Source of the DNA: Rhodoferax lithotrophicus
GTDB taxonomy: Bacteria > Pseudomonadota > Gammaproteobacteria > Burkholderiales > Burkholderiaceae_C
Assembly: GCF_019973615.1 (NCBI RefSeq)
Contig: NZ_AP024238.1
Span: forward strand, 1,116,001 to 1,180,000
Direction of reading: 5' to 3'
DNA: 64,000 bases
Below the pieces are notes generated by a model. It worked only from the letters and a program-made list of their open reading frames with translations, ran no database searches and had not been told where the DNA came from. Both the position numbers and the translations under genes were made by a program. Of this stretch, positions 45,117 to 54,850 are shown piece by piece; position 1 is the first letter of the stretch, and every line of letters begins with the position of its first letter.

Positions 45117-45145
45117 AAAAAAATAGGAGCTCTTAAGGACTCCTA
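45117..45145 (-). terminator. Terminator of the PEP-CTERM gene
   Basis: Minus strand: TAGGAG, a loop, CTCCTA, then TTTTTTT. It lies 26 bases after the stop. Confidence 0.8.
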
Positions 45146-45170
45146 ATTGCGTGAGAGATGGAAGATCGAA

Positions 45171-45854
45171 TTACAGTGTTTTTTGCTGTTTGCGACGACG
45201 GGCCACGAACCCCATCAAGCCCAAACCAGCCAGCAACATGGCGTAAGTTTCAGGTTCTGGTACCGGGGCCAGCATCACCAGTTGGTCTTGTGCATGACTG
45301 GTGTAGCTTGCATTGGTGAAGACATTTAAAACCCGCACATTACCATAACCGGTGTAGCCGCCAGCGACCGCGGTCTGAGCCGCTGCAGCATAAGATTTGG
45401 CCTTGGTTGACAGCGCAGATAGAGCCTTTTCACCTTCAAGATACCAGAACGCATTTTGCATGTCAGACTTCACTGTGCTTGTGTTTCCATAAGCACCCTG
45501 GCTGTATTTTGTGAATAGCCAAGCTGTTTCAAAACTCAACGGATCGCTGGTGGATGCCCCGTAATGCCCGCCAGCAGCGTTGGTAGTGGCATTGGTCACC
45601 CCTTTGACATACAGACTCTGGCCATAAGAAAAATATTCATATTCCTCAAGGCAGAAACTTTCAAAAGTGCTGCCTGAACTTGGGCCGGATGTGACTGTGC
45701 CGTTAAATGGCCCACTGCCGCTGGTTAGTTTGATGACGCTACCTGCACCCACGTCGTTGGACAAAAATTGGGCAGAAGCTAGTTGCGCACCAAGCAATAA
45801 CACCGAGGCCACCGTACCGCGCACGACATGCTTGAGATTAAGGGTATGAGCCAT
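45171..45854 (-). CDS. PEP-CTERM exported protein
   Basis: 227 residues. A leader (VASVLLLGAQLASA), a Ser/Thr/Gly-rich body with a few Cys, and the C-terminal sorting signal VPEPETYAMLLAGLGLMGFV followed by ARRRK. Such tails are cut by an exosortase and anchor proteins linked to extracellular polysaccharide. No exosortase is in the window, so it must be elsewhere. Alone, with its own terminator. Confidence 0.93.
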   Translation of the reverse strand: MAHTLNLKHVVRGTVASVLLLGAQLASAQFLSNDVGAGSVIKLTSGSGPFNGTVTSGPSSGSTFESFCLEEYEYFSYGQSLYVKGVTNATTNAAGGHYGASTSDPLSFETAWLFTKYSQGAYGNTSTVKSDMQNAFWYLEGEKALSALSTKAKSYAAAAQTAVAGGYTGYGNVRVLNVFTNASYTSHAQDQLVMLAPVPEPETYAMLLAGLGLMGFVARRRKQQKTL

Positions 45855-45999
45855 TGAAGTTCCTCACGAAAGAATATGTAACCAATTGTGTATGAAGAGC
45901 CAGGAATGGATACAGTTTGGATGCAAAACAAAGGCGTGAGGTGTGAACTATTGCTCAGAAATTGGAGTAACCTTCGCGTCATTAAAGATCACTTCCATT

Positions 46000-46308
46000 A
46001 TGAAGACTCTCAAATTCGCAACAGTCGTGCTCATGCTGAGTTTCACAAGCTCGATTTTTGCCAACTCACAATTGGCCGTAGATCACGGTTGCATCAACTG
46101 TCATGGTATCCCTTTGCGTGGTGAAGCGCCCAGCTTTGAACGTTTGGCTGAGAAATTAGGAAAATTCAAGGGTGATGAGACAGCGTTGACTAAATTTGTT
46201 GCCAAATACCGCATGGGTGAACCATTTGAGCATATAGCTGCGCATGAGCGCTTAAGCCCGGAAGCGGCCACGGCATTACTGAATTGGCTCGCAGAAGGCG
46301 GCAAGTAG
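46000..46308 (+). CDS. Short c-type cytochrome
   Basis: 102 residues from the ATG at 46000, the start of the leader KTLKFATVVLMLSFTSSIFA. The haem motif is CINCHG. The methionine ligand may be in KYRMGEPFEHI; the usual C-terminal MP segment is not obvious. The upstream open frame to 45943 has no leader. Role in electron transfer only can be said. Confidence 0.85.
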   Translation: MKTLKFATVVLMLSFTSSIFANSQLAVDHGCINCHGIPLRGEAPSFERLAEKLGKFKGDETALTKFVAKYRMGEPFEHIAAHERLSPEAATALLNWLAEGGK

Positions 46309-46465
46309 TTGTGAGCCCCCTGAGTTGGTGAGTTTTTTGATATGGAGGGGGAAACTCTTGCCCCTCATTCGGCTCTGACGAGTTCACCAGACTGGCTGGT
46401 TCGAGGCGCTTACAGACAGTGACCTCCCTTCTAAAATACCTCACCCCACTTTGCAAGGCTTTTTT

Positions 46466-47761
46466 ATGGTTCCGCACCTGATCACCGCTCTGACTGGCCC
46501 CATCAATGAACTGGAGCAGCGTGTACTAGATTCCATGCCTGCTATTGAGCGCTGGTTCCGCTTGGAGTGGATGGAGCACACGCCACCCTTTTACAGTTCG
46601 GTGGATGTCCGTAATGCCGGCTTCAAACTGGCTCCGGTCGATACCAATCTGTTTCCGTCAGGTTGGAACAACTTGACGCCAGAAATGCTTCCACTTGGCG
46701 TTCAGGCGGCTATGGCTGCGATCGAAAAGATATGTCCTGAGGCGCGCAATCTGTTGGTGATTCCTGAAAATGGTCAACCCAGCAGTTTTTATCTGGCTAA
46801 TTTGGCTCAGTTGAAACGTTTGTTCAATATGGCGGGTTTGAATGTGAAATTGGGTTCAATTGACCCGGCACTCAAAAAAACCACTACTTTTGAGTTGCAA
46901 AATGGCGAGTCTGTCACCTTGGAGCCGGTGATTCGTGGCAAACGCCGTTTGGGGCTTAAAGACTTTGATCCATGTACCATTTTGTTGAACAACGATCTGA
47001 GTACTGGTGTGCCGGGTATTCTGGAAGACATTCATGAGCAATACCTGTTGCCACCTCTGCATGCGGCTTGGCCGACCCGTCGCAAAAGCATGCACTTCAA
47101 ATGTTATGAAGAGGTGTCCAAACGCCTGGGCAAGTTACTGGGTGTGGATCCATGGTTGATTTACCCCTTGTCTGACCGATGTGAAAACGTCAATCTGGAT
47201 GATGAAAAAGGTCTTGATCGCCTGCAGGCCCAGGTGGACATTGTGCTGACCCGTGTCAAGCGCAAGTACAAGGAGTACGGCATCAAGGAAAAGCCTTTTG
47301 TGGTGGTGAAAGCCGATCACGCAACACACGAATTGGGCATCGTAACCGTGCGTGATGCCAAAGACATGCAGGATCTGAAAGAACGCATCCAAACGCTGTC
47401 CAGTGGCCGTAAGACCCCTGTGCCAGCGTTTGATTTCTTGGTGCAAGAAGGCGTATTGACACAAGAGCGCGTGAATGATGCCGTGGCAGAGCCTGTGATT
47501 TACATGATGGATCGGTATGTGGTGGGTGGTTTTTATCGGATACATGCCGGACGTGGTGCAGATGAAAACCTGAACGCGCCAGGTTCCAGTTATGTTCCAC
47601 TGGCTTTTGAGCACAGTACACAATTGCCCCAACCTGGCATCAAGCCAGGTGTCAGTCTGCCTAACCGGTTTTATATGTATGGTGTGGTGGGGCGTCTGGC
47701 CATGCTGGCCGCCAGCTATGAATTGGAAGCTACTGACCCAGATGCTCAAGATTATGAATAA
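46466..47761 (+). CDS. gshA: Glutamate-cysteine ligase (proteobacterial GshA, ferrooxidans type)
   Basis: About 431 residues from the ATG at 46466. The first enzyme of glutathione synthesis, joining Glu and Cys with ATP. It belongs to the non-classical group found in beta-proteobacteria and Acidithiobacillus (TIGR02049 as I recall). Recognised by PVDTNLFPSGWNNL, LLNNDLSTGVPGIL, FVVVKADHATHELGIVTV and GGFYRIHAGRGADENLNAPG. gshB lies two genes downstream with kup between, a layout common in Burkholderiales. Confidence 0.93.
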   Translation: MVPHLITALTGPINELEQRVLDSMPAIERWFRLEWMEHTPPFYSSVDVRNAGFKLAPVDTNLFPSGWNNLTPEMLPLGVQAAMAAIEKICPEARNLLVIPENGQPSSFYLANLAQLKRLFNMAGLNVKLGSIDPALKKTTTFELQNGESVTLEPVIRGKRRLGLKDFDPCTILLNNDLSTGVPGILEDIHEQYLLPPLHAAWPTRRKSMHFKCYEEVSKRLGKLLGVDPWLIYPLSDRCENVNLDDEKGLDRLQAQVDIVLTRVKRKYKEYGIKEKPFVVVKADHATHELGIVTVRDAKDMQDLKERIQTLSSGRKTPVPAFDFLVQEGVLTQERVNDAVAEPVIYMMDRYVVGGFYRIHAGRGADENLNAPGSSYVPLAFEHSTQLPQPGIKPGVSLPNRFYMYGVVGRLAMLAASYELEATDPDAQDYE

Positions 47762-47831
47762 TGCATTTCTGACGCAAAATAGACTTCCCTTTTGTTACGG
47801 AGCCCGCTGGTCATAGAACACGGGTCGTTAT

Positions 47832-49700
47832 TTGGCAACATCTCAATCTTCGCTTCGCGCCCTCACACTAGGGGCTATTGGTGTTGTTTACGGCGATATT
47901 GGTACCAGCGTTCTTTACGCCGTTAAAGAGGTGTTTGGGGCAGGCCATGTGCCTTTCACAACTGCCAACGTCATGGGTATTTTGTCCATTTTCTTTTGGA
48001 CATTGACGGTCATCATCTCGTTGAAGTACGTAACGCTTGTGCTGCGTGCGGACAACAATGGTGAAGGTGGTTTGGTTGCGATGCTGGCGTTGGCCTCCCA
48101 GTCGGTAAATGACAAGCCGAAGTTACGCAAGATATTGCTCTTGGTCGGTATTTTTGGCACCTGTCTTTTTTATGGCGATGGTGTCATTACGCCTGCTATA
48201 TCCGTGTTGTCTGCGGTAGAGGGTTTGGAGGTGGTGTCCCCCAACTTTAAAAGGGCCGTGATTCCGCTCACTTTGGTGATTTTGTTTGGCTTGTTTGCCG
48301 TTCAAAAGCGAGGGACTGCAGACATCGGGAAGTTTTTTGGCCCCATCACACTGGTTTGGTTTGCCGTTATTGCGATCCTGGGGGTCAGTCACATTGTGCA
48401 TAACCCGGAGATTCTGTGGGCCTTGAGCCCACATTACGCGGTGGGTTTCATGTGGGACAACCCATTGATCTCATTCATTATTCTGGGCGCTGTGGTGCTG
48501 TGCGTGACAGGGGGGGAGGCACTTTATGCCGATATGGGCCATTTTGGCAAAAAACCTATTCGCCTGGCCTGGTTTTCCGTAGTCATGCCTGCATTAACCC
48601 TGAACTATTTTGGGCAGGGTGCTTTGCTGCTGAGCAACCCGGCGGCAGTGAAAAATCCATTTTTCATGATGACCCCCGCCTGGGCCTTGCTCCCGTTGGT
48701 CGGTTTGGCCACATTGGCAACCGTGATCGCCTCTCAGGCATTGATTACGGGGGCGTTTTCTGTGACCAAACAAGTGATCCAGCTAGGCTATTTGCCACGG
48801 TTTCAGGTATGGCACACCAATGTGAAAGAAACAGGTCAAATTTTTATGCCGTTTGTGAATTGGGGCTTGTTTGCATTGATTGTGTTGGCGGTGATGCTAT
48901 TCAAATCGTCCAGTAACCTGGCTGCCGCTTATGGTATTGCTGTCACGCTGGATATGTTGATCACCACCTTACTGACTTTCTTTGTGATTCGTTATGCGTG
49001 GCACTACCCATTGGCTTTGTGTTTGGCTGCCACGGGTGTGTTTTTTGTGATTGATTTAGCATTTTTTACATCCAATCTCATCAAGCTGGTGGAAGGAGGC
49101 TGGTTTCCCCTGTTGATTGCTGCGGGGGTATTTACATTGATGCTGACCTGGAAAGAGGGGCGGCGTTTGCTTAATCAAAAACTTGAGGCCGATGCGATTG
49201 ATTTGAGTAGTTTTTTGGATGCCGTGTTCATCAGTCCACCCGTTCGGGTGGCTGGCAGTGCGGTCTTTTTAACTGCTGCGCCTGGCACGGTACCCAATGC
49301 CATGTTGCACAACCTTAAGCACAATAAAGTGCTGCATGAATTCAATCTGTTTGTGACCGTGGTGAATCATCCGGTTCCATGGATTGGTATGGAAAAACGG
49401 CTGAGCATCGAATCACTCGGACATGATTGCTGGCAGGTGGTGGTGAATTACGGCTTTAAAAATGATCCGGATTTACCCAAAGCCCTTCAAAACCTGAAGG
49501 GTAGAGGTTGTGAGCTCGACCCCATGACTACCAGCTATTTTTTGTCGCGGGATTCCGTGGTGCCCACGCTTGGCAGTGGTATGGCGCAATGGCGCGAAAA
49601 ACTTTTTGCACAAATGCACTTGAATGCCAGTGGTGCTGCTGATTTCTTGAACCTACCAAGTAACTCTGTGGTCGAGTTGGGTAGCAAAATCGAAATTTGA
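47832..49700 (+). CDS. kup: Low-affinity potassium transporter Kup
   Basis: 622 residues beginning at a TTG. The protein starts [33 protein letters not shown], the Kup hallmark, followed by about 12 membrane spans ([38 protein letters not shown]) and a cytoplasmic tail. It imports K+ with protons. No upstream ATG in frame fits, so the TTG is accepted. Between the two glutathione genes; shared transcription is likely, and glutathione and K+ handling are physiologically linked in bacteria. Confidence 0.95.
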   Translation: MATSQSSLRALTLGAIGVVYGDIGTSVLYAVKEVFGAGHVPFTTANVMGILSIFFWTLTVIISLKYVTLVLRADNNGEGGLVAMLALASQSVNDKPKLRKILLLVGIFGTCLFYGDGVITPAISVLSAVEGLEVVSPNFKRAVIPLTLVILFGLFAVQKRGTADIGKFFGPITLVWFAVIAILGVSHIVHNPEILWALSPHYAVGFMWDNPLISFIILGAVVLCVTGGEALYADMGHFGKKPIRLAWFSVVMPALTLNYFGQGALLLSNPAAVKNPFFMMTPAWALLPLVGLATLATVIASQALITGAFSVTKQVIQLGYLPRFQVWHTNVKETGQIFMPFVNWGLFALIVLAVMLFKSSSNLAAAYGIAVTLDMLITTLLTFFVIRYAWHYPLALCLAATGVFFVIDLAFFTSNLIKLVEGGWFPLLIAAGVFTLMLTWKEGRRLLNQKLEADAIDLSSFLDAVFISPPVRVAGSAVFLTAAPGTVPNAMLHNLKHNKVLHEFNLFVTVVNHPVPWIGMEKRLSIESLGHDCWQVVVNYGFKNDPDLPKALQNLKGRGCELDPMTTSYFLSRDSVVPTLGSGMAQWREKLFAQMHLNASGAADFLNLPSNSVVELGSKIEI

Positions 49701-49745
49701 TATGACACCTCAGCAAAGCAATCTTTGAATGACTGGATATTCCGA

Positions 49746-50711
49746 ATGAAATTACTGTTTGTTGCTGACCCGCTTGAAACCTTCAAGACTTATAAAGACA
49801 CCACGTTTGCCATGATGCGCGAAGCGGCCAGGCGAGGGCACAGCTTGAGTGCTTGTGAACCCAAAGACATCCGATGGCAGCGTGGTGAGCCAGTTACTGC
49901 CAGTGTGCGCAATATCTCGTTAACTGAACATCCTGTGGACTGGTTTGCAGTCACTGGGCCTGCGTATAGCGAAGAATTGCCAGCGCTCAAGAGTTTTGAT
50001 GCCGTGGTGATGCGCAAAGATCCGCCGTTCGACAGTGAATACTTTTATACCACCCACTTGTTAGAGCAGGCTGAGCGAGAGGGTGCCAAGGTGTTCAACA
50101 AGCCACGAACTTTGCGTGACCATCCTGAAAAACTGGCGATTCTGGAATGGCCGCAGTTCATTGGCCCGACCCTGGTGACACGTGATGCACAAGACATCAA
50201 AGACTTCCATGCCGAGCATCAAGACATCATCTTGAAACCGCTGGACGGCATGGGAGGTATGGGCATTTTTCGGGTCAAGGCAGATGGGCTGAATCTGGGC
50301 AGCATCATCGAAACCCTGAACCAAGACGGCGCACAAACCGTGATGGTGCAAAAATTTTTACCGGCCATCGCGCAAGGGGATAAGCGAATTCTGGTGATTG
50401 GTGGTGAGCCTGTACCGTATTGTCTGGCCCGTATTCCGCAAGGTGGTGAGGTGCGCGGCAACCTGGCCGCCGGTGGCAAGGGCGTGGCGCAAGCCTTGAC
50501 CGAGCGTGACCGTGAGATTGCCCAGACCATTGGCCCGGTGCTGGCGCAGCGCGGATTGTTGTTGATCGGGCTGGACGTGATTGGCGACAGTCTGACTGAG
50601 ATCAACGTGACCAGCCCGACCTGTTTTCAGGAAATCACCGATCAGACCGGGTTTGACGTGGCAGAGATGTTTTTGCAAGCCCTTGAAGCCGAGCACGAGC
50701 GTTTGCACTGA
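49746..50711 (+). CDS. gshB: Glutathione synthetase
   Basis: 321 residues. Adds glycine to gamma-glutamylcysteine using ATP. ATP-grasp features: DAVVMRKDPPFDSEYF, ILKPLDGMGGMGIF, QKFLPAIAQGDKRILVIGGEP, and LIGLDVIGDSLTEINVTSPT at the active site. The ATG at 49746 begins the conserved KLLFVADPLETFK. The last 70 bases overlap the convergent glutamine amidotransferase gene. Confidence 0.97.
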   Translation: MKLLFVADPLETFKTYKDTTFAMMREAARRGHSLSACEPKDIRWQRGEPVTASVRNISLTEHPVDWFAVTGPAYSEELPALKSFDAVVMRKDPPFDSEYFYTTHLLEQAEREGAKVFNKPRTLRDHPEKLAILEWPQFIGPTLVTRDAQDIKDFHAEHQDIILKPLDGMGGMGIFRVKADGLNLGSIIETLNQDGAQTVMVQKFLPAIAQGDKRILVIGGEPVPYCLARIPQGGEVRGNLAAGGKGVAQALTERDREIAQTIGPVLAQRGLLLIGLDVIGDSLTEINVTSPTCFQEITDQTGFDVAEMFLQALEAEHERLH

Positions 50712-51580
50712 GGCGCTGGCCCTTCTTCAACCACGGGTACTGGCCCATTGGGGTCGGTGATCGGGGCAGGGCGGGGCGGGGCCGCGCATTGGCAACTGCA
50801 GCAGGCCACGATGCCATCCACAAACACCTTGAGCTCACCGGGTGCAAATGGTGTCCATTCTTCGTCGGTGGTTAATGGCTCAGTGACCACGATGGCCAGC
50901 CGGTCTTCTGGGCTGTTGAGTTGCGCCAGATTCACTGACACATCTTCGTCCTTCAGATGCACCTGGCGAAACGGGTGGGCACGCAGCACATAACACAGTT
51001 TGGTGGTGGCATGTGCCCATAAGGCTTGGCCATTGCTGAGCAAAAAATTGAAGGTGCCGTGTTTTGAAATCTGCGGCACCAGTTCTTGCAATGTTCGGGT
51101 AAGTTCGTCGACCGAAGGGACATCCGCATGGGATTTGGACAATTCCTGCATCAGCCAGCAAAAAGCCAGCTCGCTGTCGGTATTGCCCACGGGTTTGAAA
51201 TGGCCATGCAGCTTGGGCGCAAAGTTTTTCAGATCTCCGTTATGCGCAAACACCCAATAGCGGCCCCAAAGTTCACGCACGAACGGGTGGGTGTTTTCCA
51301 GCGTGATTTTCCCCACCGTGGCTTTGCGCACATGGGCCACCACGTTGTGGCTCCTGATGGGGTAACTTTTGAGCATTTGCGCAATGGGTGACTGCGCTGC
51401 GCTTTGTTTGTCGACAAAGTGGCGAATGCCTTTGCCTGGTGTGTTGTCATCACTTTCAAAAAAAGCAATGCCCCATCCGTCTGCATGGTGGTCGGTACAG
51501 CCGCCGCGTTGTGAAAACCCGGTAAAGCTCAGCGTCAGGCTGGCTGGCAGATGGCTGTTCATTCCAAGAAGTTGGCACAT
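50642..51580 (-). CDS. Class II glutamine amidotransferase (YafJ-like)
   Basis: 312 residues from the ATG at 51580, which places Cys2 (MCQLLGMN) as the N-terminal nucleophile; the longer frame from 51745 would destroy this. The fold is shown by DGWGIAFF, HVRKATVGKITLENTHPF, FAHNGDL and NTDSELAF. It would release ammonia from glutamine or act as an amidohydrolase; partner unknown. The tail after residue 260 has a run of cysteines (ACCSCQC) and lies partly in the 70-base overlap with gshB. That extension may be recent. Confidence 0.9.
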   Translation of the reverse strand: MCQLLGMNSHLPASLTLSFTGFSQRGGCTDHHADGWGIAFFESDDNTPGKGIRHFVDKQSAAQSPIAQMLKSYPIRSHNVVAHVRKATVGKITLENTHPFVRELWGRYWVFAHNGDLKNFAPKLHGHFKPVGNTDSELAFCWLMQELSKSHADVPSVDELTRTLQELVPQISKHGTFNFLLSNGQALWAHATTKLCYVLRAHPFRQVHLKDEDVSVNLAQLNSPEDRLAIVVTEPLTTDEEWTPFAPGELKVFVDGIVACCSCQCAAPPRPAPITDPNGPVPVVEEGPAPQCKRSCSASRACKNISATSNPV

Positions 51581-51810
51581 AGATATCTCATTGAGGGCAT
51601 TTGGCAGAGTTTGCCAATTTTGTTTGCCTGTGTCGTATTTTCTCTGCGCAAACATGAGGTTTGTTGTGATTGGCATGAAAAAATTACCCTTGGCAAGGGT
51701 ATGCTGCTGGATGTTTTGATTTATATATAAATAGCGCTGAAGCATCAGCTTGCGAACTGATTGGTTTCTGGCTTTTGATCACTGGCTTGTTTCAATGTAG
51801 GAATGCTGTT

Positions 51811-53979
51811 TTGAAGAACCGTGCTGGTCTTTTGTTGTGCGTTTTGGTCACGCTTTGGGCTCAAGTGTTGCCGCAGGCGCAGGCCTTTACTTTGGGTGAT
51901 TTGCGTGGCGCAGCGGTATTGGGGCGCTCATTGGACGTATCTGTACAAGTGCAGACTGGCCCAGGAGAGGCGTTAACGGCAACTTGTGTCAGTGCCGAGG
52001 TGTTTTTTGCGGATACGCCTCAGCGGACTGCAGCGGTGACAGTTGGTACGATGGCTGGTGGGTTATCAGAGGTGCGGGTTCAGTCATCAGCCATCATCAA
52101 TGAGCCGGTGGTCACGGTGCTGGTGCATGCCACCTGTGGCTCCAGCACCATGCGGCGCTACGTCTTGCTGGCAGATTTTCCCAAAACTCTTTTGGCAGCC
52201 CATACCCAGCCCACAGGGTTTGAGACAACAGTCAAGGGCGAAGCCACAACCGGGATGCCCCCCATGTTGGTGCTACCTACTGCGACGCAGTTGCCAGCCG
52301 CTGCCAAACCTTCAGTCGTAACGCCGGACGTGAAGGATGTTCCGAAAGTCAAAAAGATTGCCAGATCCCTCAAGGTTTCAAAAAATAGCACAGCTGGGCA
52401 AGATACTGGGACAGCCAAGGCCGCAACACGAGCAACTGGCAAAGCCGTGCTCAAGCTGGATCCCTTGGATGTTTTTTCAGACCGCATGGACTCGCTTGAT
52501 TCACTCATGCTGTTTGAGCCCACCGAAGATGCGCTGAAGCAAACCAAGCAAATCGCGGCCTTGCAGGACGACTTGAAGACCATGCGGGCTCTGGCTGCTA
52601 AAAATGAGGCCCAACTGGCGGCCATGCGAAACCAATTGGAGCAAGCGCAAACGCAACAAATTCCAACCTTGCTGGTCTATGTCTTGTTGGGTTTGGTGGT
52701 GCTTTGTTTTGCTGTTTTGGGCTGGTTATGGCGTAAACAACAGCAAAGCCTCAAAATGTCCGAAGCGGCTTGGTGGCAGCATGAAGATGCACCGTCTACC
52801 ATCTTGATGCCACAAACCCATCATGAGAAGGGTCCGGCGGTGGCAGAGGTGACTCGCAAACCTGAGGCACCTGCTGCTGCGCCAGAAAAGCCAAGGGCAA
52901 CGGTGTCGTTGCCCAGCCGGGTGATGGGGACGGTGGCTGTGCCAGTCACCAAAGCCGCTCAGGCCACACCTGAAGTTGATTTGGATATTGATCTTGACAG
53001 CTTCATGTTGTCAGATAAAAAAACTACGCCACCCACCACCGCGCCTTCGCCGCATGTACCCATGCGCAGTATCCGGCATATCAACGCTGAAAGTATTCTT
53101 GATATTCGCCAGCAGGCTGAATTTTTTATGTCCTTAGGGCAAACAGATCGGGCATTGCGTCTCTTGAAGTTGCAGATTGAGGAAGCATCTGAGTCCAATC
53201 CCATGGTCTATCTGGATTTGATCAGTCTGTACCACTCGCTTGGACTGAAGGCCGATTTCCGCGAACTGCGTGATGCTTTCCAGCGCGAATTTAATGTGTT
53301 GGTCCCCGACTTTCCAGCCTTTAACGTTGCAAGCAAAGAATTGGAAGACTATCCCGAAATATTGGCTGAGCTGACTTCTTTGTGGCCGCAAGCCTCCGCC
53401 TTGGTATTTTTGGACACCTGTATTTTTCATGACCCATTGGTGCAAGTGCCCCCCCTGTTTGAATTGAATGCATTTCGAGACTTGATGATGCTGCATGCTT
53501 TGGCAGAGGAGATCAATGCTGACCTGCCTTCTTTGGGGCATTTGTCAGCAGAACTTCAGGCGCCCCTGCCCATCAAATCGCCGGTAGGTGTTGTGAATCC
53601 GCCGCCTTTGGCTTTTGTTGCACCTGCTGTGCCGTCAGTTTCTGAGGTGGCCTCCACGCATGTTGAAAACTTGACCTTAGATAAGGCTCATGGCATGGAC
53701 TTCTCTCTAGCGGATGATCCCGCAGACCAGTCACCCAGTGCCGTGCCAGAAATCAGTCTTGACCCGGTATCCAATCCGGCTCCTTCCTCCCCGGAAGTCA
53801 GGGAGATTCCCGCAGAGGAGTCTCCTAGCAGCATGATGCTGGATCTCGATTTCTCCAGCTTGGCCTTGCCTGCAAGTGTTGTCACTCCTCCCCCCACAGA
53901 CGACTCAGAGCCGATCATCCATCCTCCGGTACGTTACGCCACCCGATCACGTTTGCCAGTCACGAAAAAACCAAAATAA
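51811..53979 (+). CDS. FimV/HubP-like inner-membrane protein
   Basis: About 722 residues starting at a TTG with AGGA eight bases upstream; a TTG at 51775 is an alternative. A leader (LLLCVLVTLWAQVLPQAQA) precedes the FimV-type N-terminus FTLGDLRGAAVLGRSLDVSVQV. A periplasmic region, a coiled coil near residue 270, one membrane helix (LLVYVLLGLVVLCFAVLGWLW), an acidic Pro/Ala-rich cytoplasmic stretch and a TPR-like block (IRQQAEFFMSLGQTDRALRLL) follow. FimV/HubP proteins organise the cell pole and type IV pili. No LysM motif is evident and the usual truA neighbour is not here. Confidence 0.8.
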   Translation: MKNRAGLLLCVLVTLWAQVLPQAQAFTLGDLRGAAVLGRSLDVSVQVQTGPGEALTATCVSAEVFFADTPQRTAAVTVGTMAGGLSEVRVQSSAIINEPVVTVLVHATCGSSTMRRYVLLADFPKTLLAAHTQPTGFETTVKGEATTGMPPMLVLPTATQLPAAAKPSVVTPDVKDVPKVKKIARSLKVSKNSTAGQDTGTAKAATRATGKAVLKLDPLDVFSDRMDSLDSLMLFEPTEDALKQTKQIAALQDDLKTMRALAAKNEAQLAAMRNQLEQAQTQQIPTLLVYVLLGLVVLCFAVLGWLWRKQQQSLKMSEAAWWQHEDAPSTILMPQTHHEKGPAVAEVTRKPEAPAAAPEKPRATVSLPSRVMGTVAVPVTKAAQATPEVDLDIDLDSFMLSDKKTTPPTTAPSPHVPMRSIRHINAESILDIRQQAEFFMSLGQTDRALRLLKLQIEEASESNPMVYLDLISLYHSLGLKADFRELRDAFQREFNVLVPDFPAFNVASKELEDYPEILAELTSLWPQASALVFLDTCIFHDPLVQVPPLFELNAFRDLMMLHALAEEINADLPSLGHLSAELQAPLPIKSPVGVVNPPPLAFVAPAVPSVSEVASTHVENLTLDKAHGMDFSLADDPADQSPSAVPEISLDPVSNPAPSSPEVREIPAEESPSSMMLDLDFSSLALPASVVTPPPTDDSEPIIHPPVRYATRSRLPVTKKPK

Positions 53980-54183
53980 TCAGTGCCCTCCGAACGGGCA
54001 CCAAAGTCGCAGAACCAGCAACACCACTGGTGTGCGGTGCAGGCACCAATCCCAAATGTCCGGTGGTTTGACCCAATGCCTTGGCTGAGCAAACGCAGTT
54101 TTTTAATCAGATGAGGCTCGGGCGAAATGGGGCCACGGCCATCCAAGTCGCCAATGTGATAAATACGGCGAGCGGAAACTGAT

Positions 54184-54405
54184 TTAGCCAGCGCGTTGGG
54201 AGGTTTTCACGCAATCAGCACAAATACAGGCCTTATTGCGTGTCGCCTCAGAAATCTGGCTTAACAACGCTGCACTGAATGTGGCTTGGGTACACCAGCA
54301 GGGTGGTTGTTGAACACCCGTGGCTCGCTCCATTTCCATAGCACATTGATTGGGTTTGCCACATAGCGGGCAGTTTGTAGCAAGGTCGGAGGTATTGGAG
54401 GGCAT
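54184..54405 (-). CDS. Small cysteine-rich CWC-family protein
   Basis: 73 residues. CPLCGKPNQCAME and PPCWCTQATF, then ACICADC, give four cysteine pairs typical of the cysteine-rich CWC family (PF14375 as I recall), probably a metal-binding small protein of unknown role. A start at 54417 is also possible. The preceding 204 bases (53980-54183) hold no gene I can name. Confidence 0.75.
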   Translation of the reverse strand: MPSNTSDLATNCPLCGKPNQCAMEMERATGVQQPPCWCTQATFSAALLSQISEATRNKACICADCVKTSQRAG

Positions 54406-54476
54406 ATTTTTAATCATAGAAATATGCTGTTAACGCTTATAAATAAAGCGGTAGCAACTATGAATTTAAGAGTCTA

Positions 54477-54770
54477 TCAGACAGACGTGGCCGCCGCCTT
54501 CACCTTCAAGCGCCAGCCATGCAGCAGCGGCTCGGTATAGCCGCTGGGTTGCACCAGGCCCTTGAACACCAGATCACACGCCGCCTGATACGCCATCGAG
54601 GTGTCAAAGTGCCCGGCCATCGGTTTATACAGTGGGTCACCAGCGTTTTGGCCGTCCACCACAGCGGCCATGCGTTCGAAGGTGGCTTTGACTTGCGTTT
54701 CGGTCACCACGCCGTGGTGCAGCCAGTTGGCCATGTGCTGGCTGGAAATGCGCAGCGTGGGGTGGCTGAG
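54477..54770 (-). pseudogene. glcB: Displaced 3' end of malate synthase G (left flank of the island)
   Basis: The minus-strand translation [20 protein letters not shown] down to [21 protein letters not shown] is nearly the same as the end of the glcB product at 62991-63280, with about 90% DNA identity by eye. Homology starts abruptly at about 54764; upstream sequence is unrelated. The fragment has no start and lacks the catalytic part. It marks the left junction of the inserted segment. Confidence 0.88.
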
Positions 54771-54850
54771 TTCTGTGATCTCCCTGCAAGTGGGGGCATT
54801 ACATGGGTAACAATGCCGAAACACTGTCGCACAAAAGGGGATCGCAAGTC

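Noticed and set aside
53934..54146. 70-residue minus-strand frame with several Cys after the FimV-like gene
   Set aside because: It overlaps the FimV 3' end, has no start signal and no recognised family; too weak to call even as a remnant.
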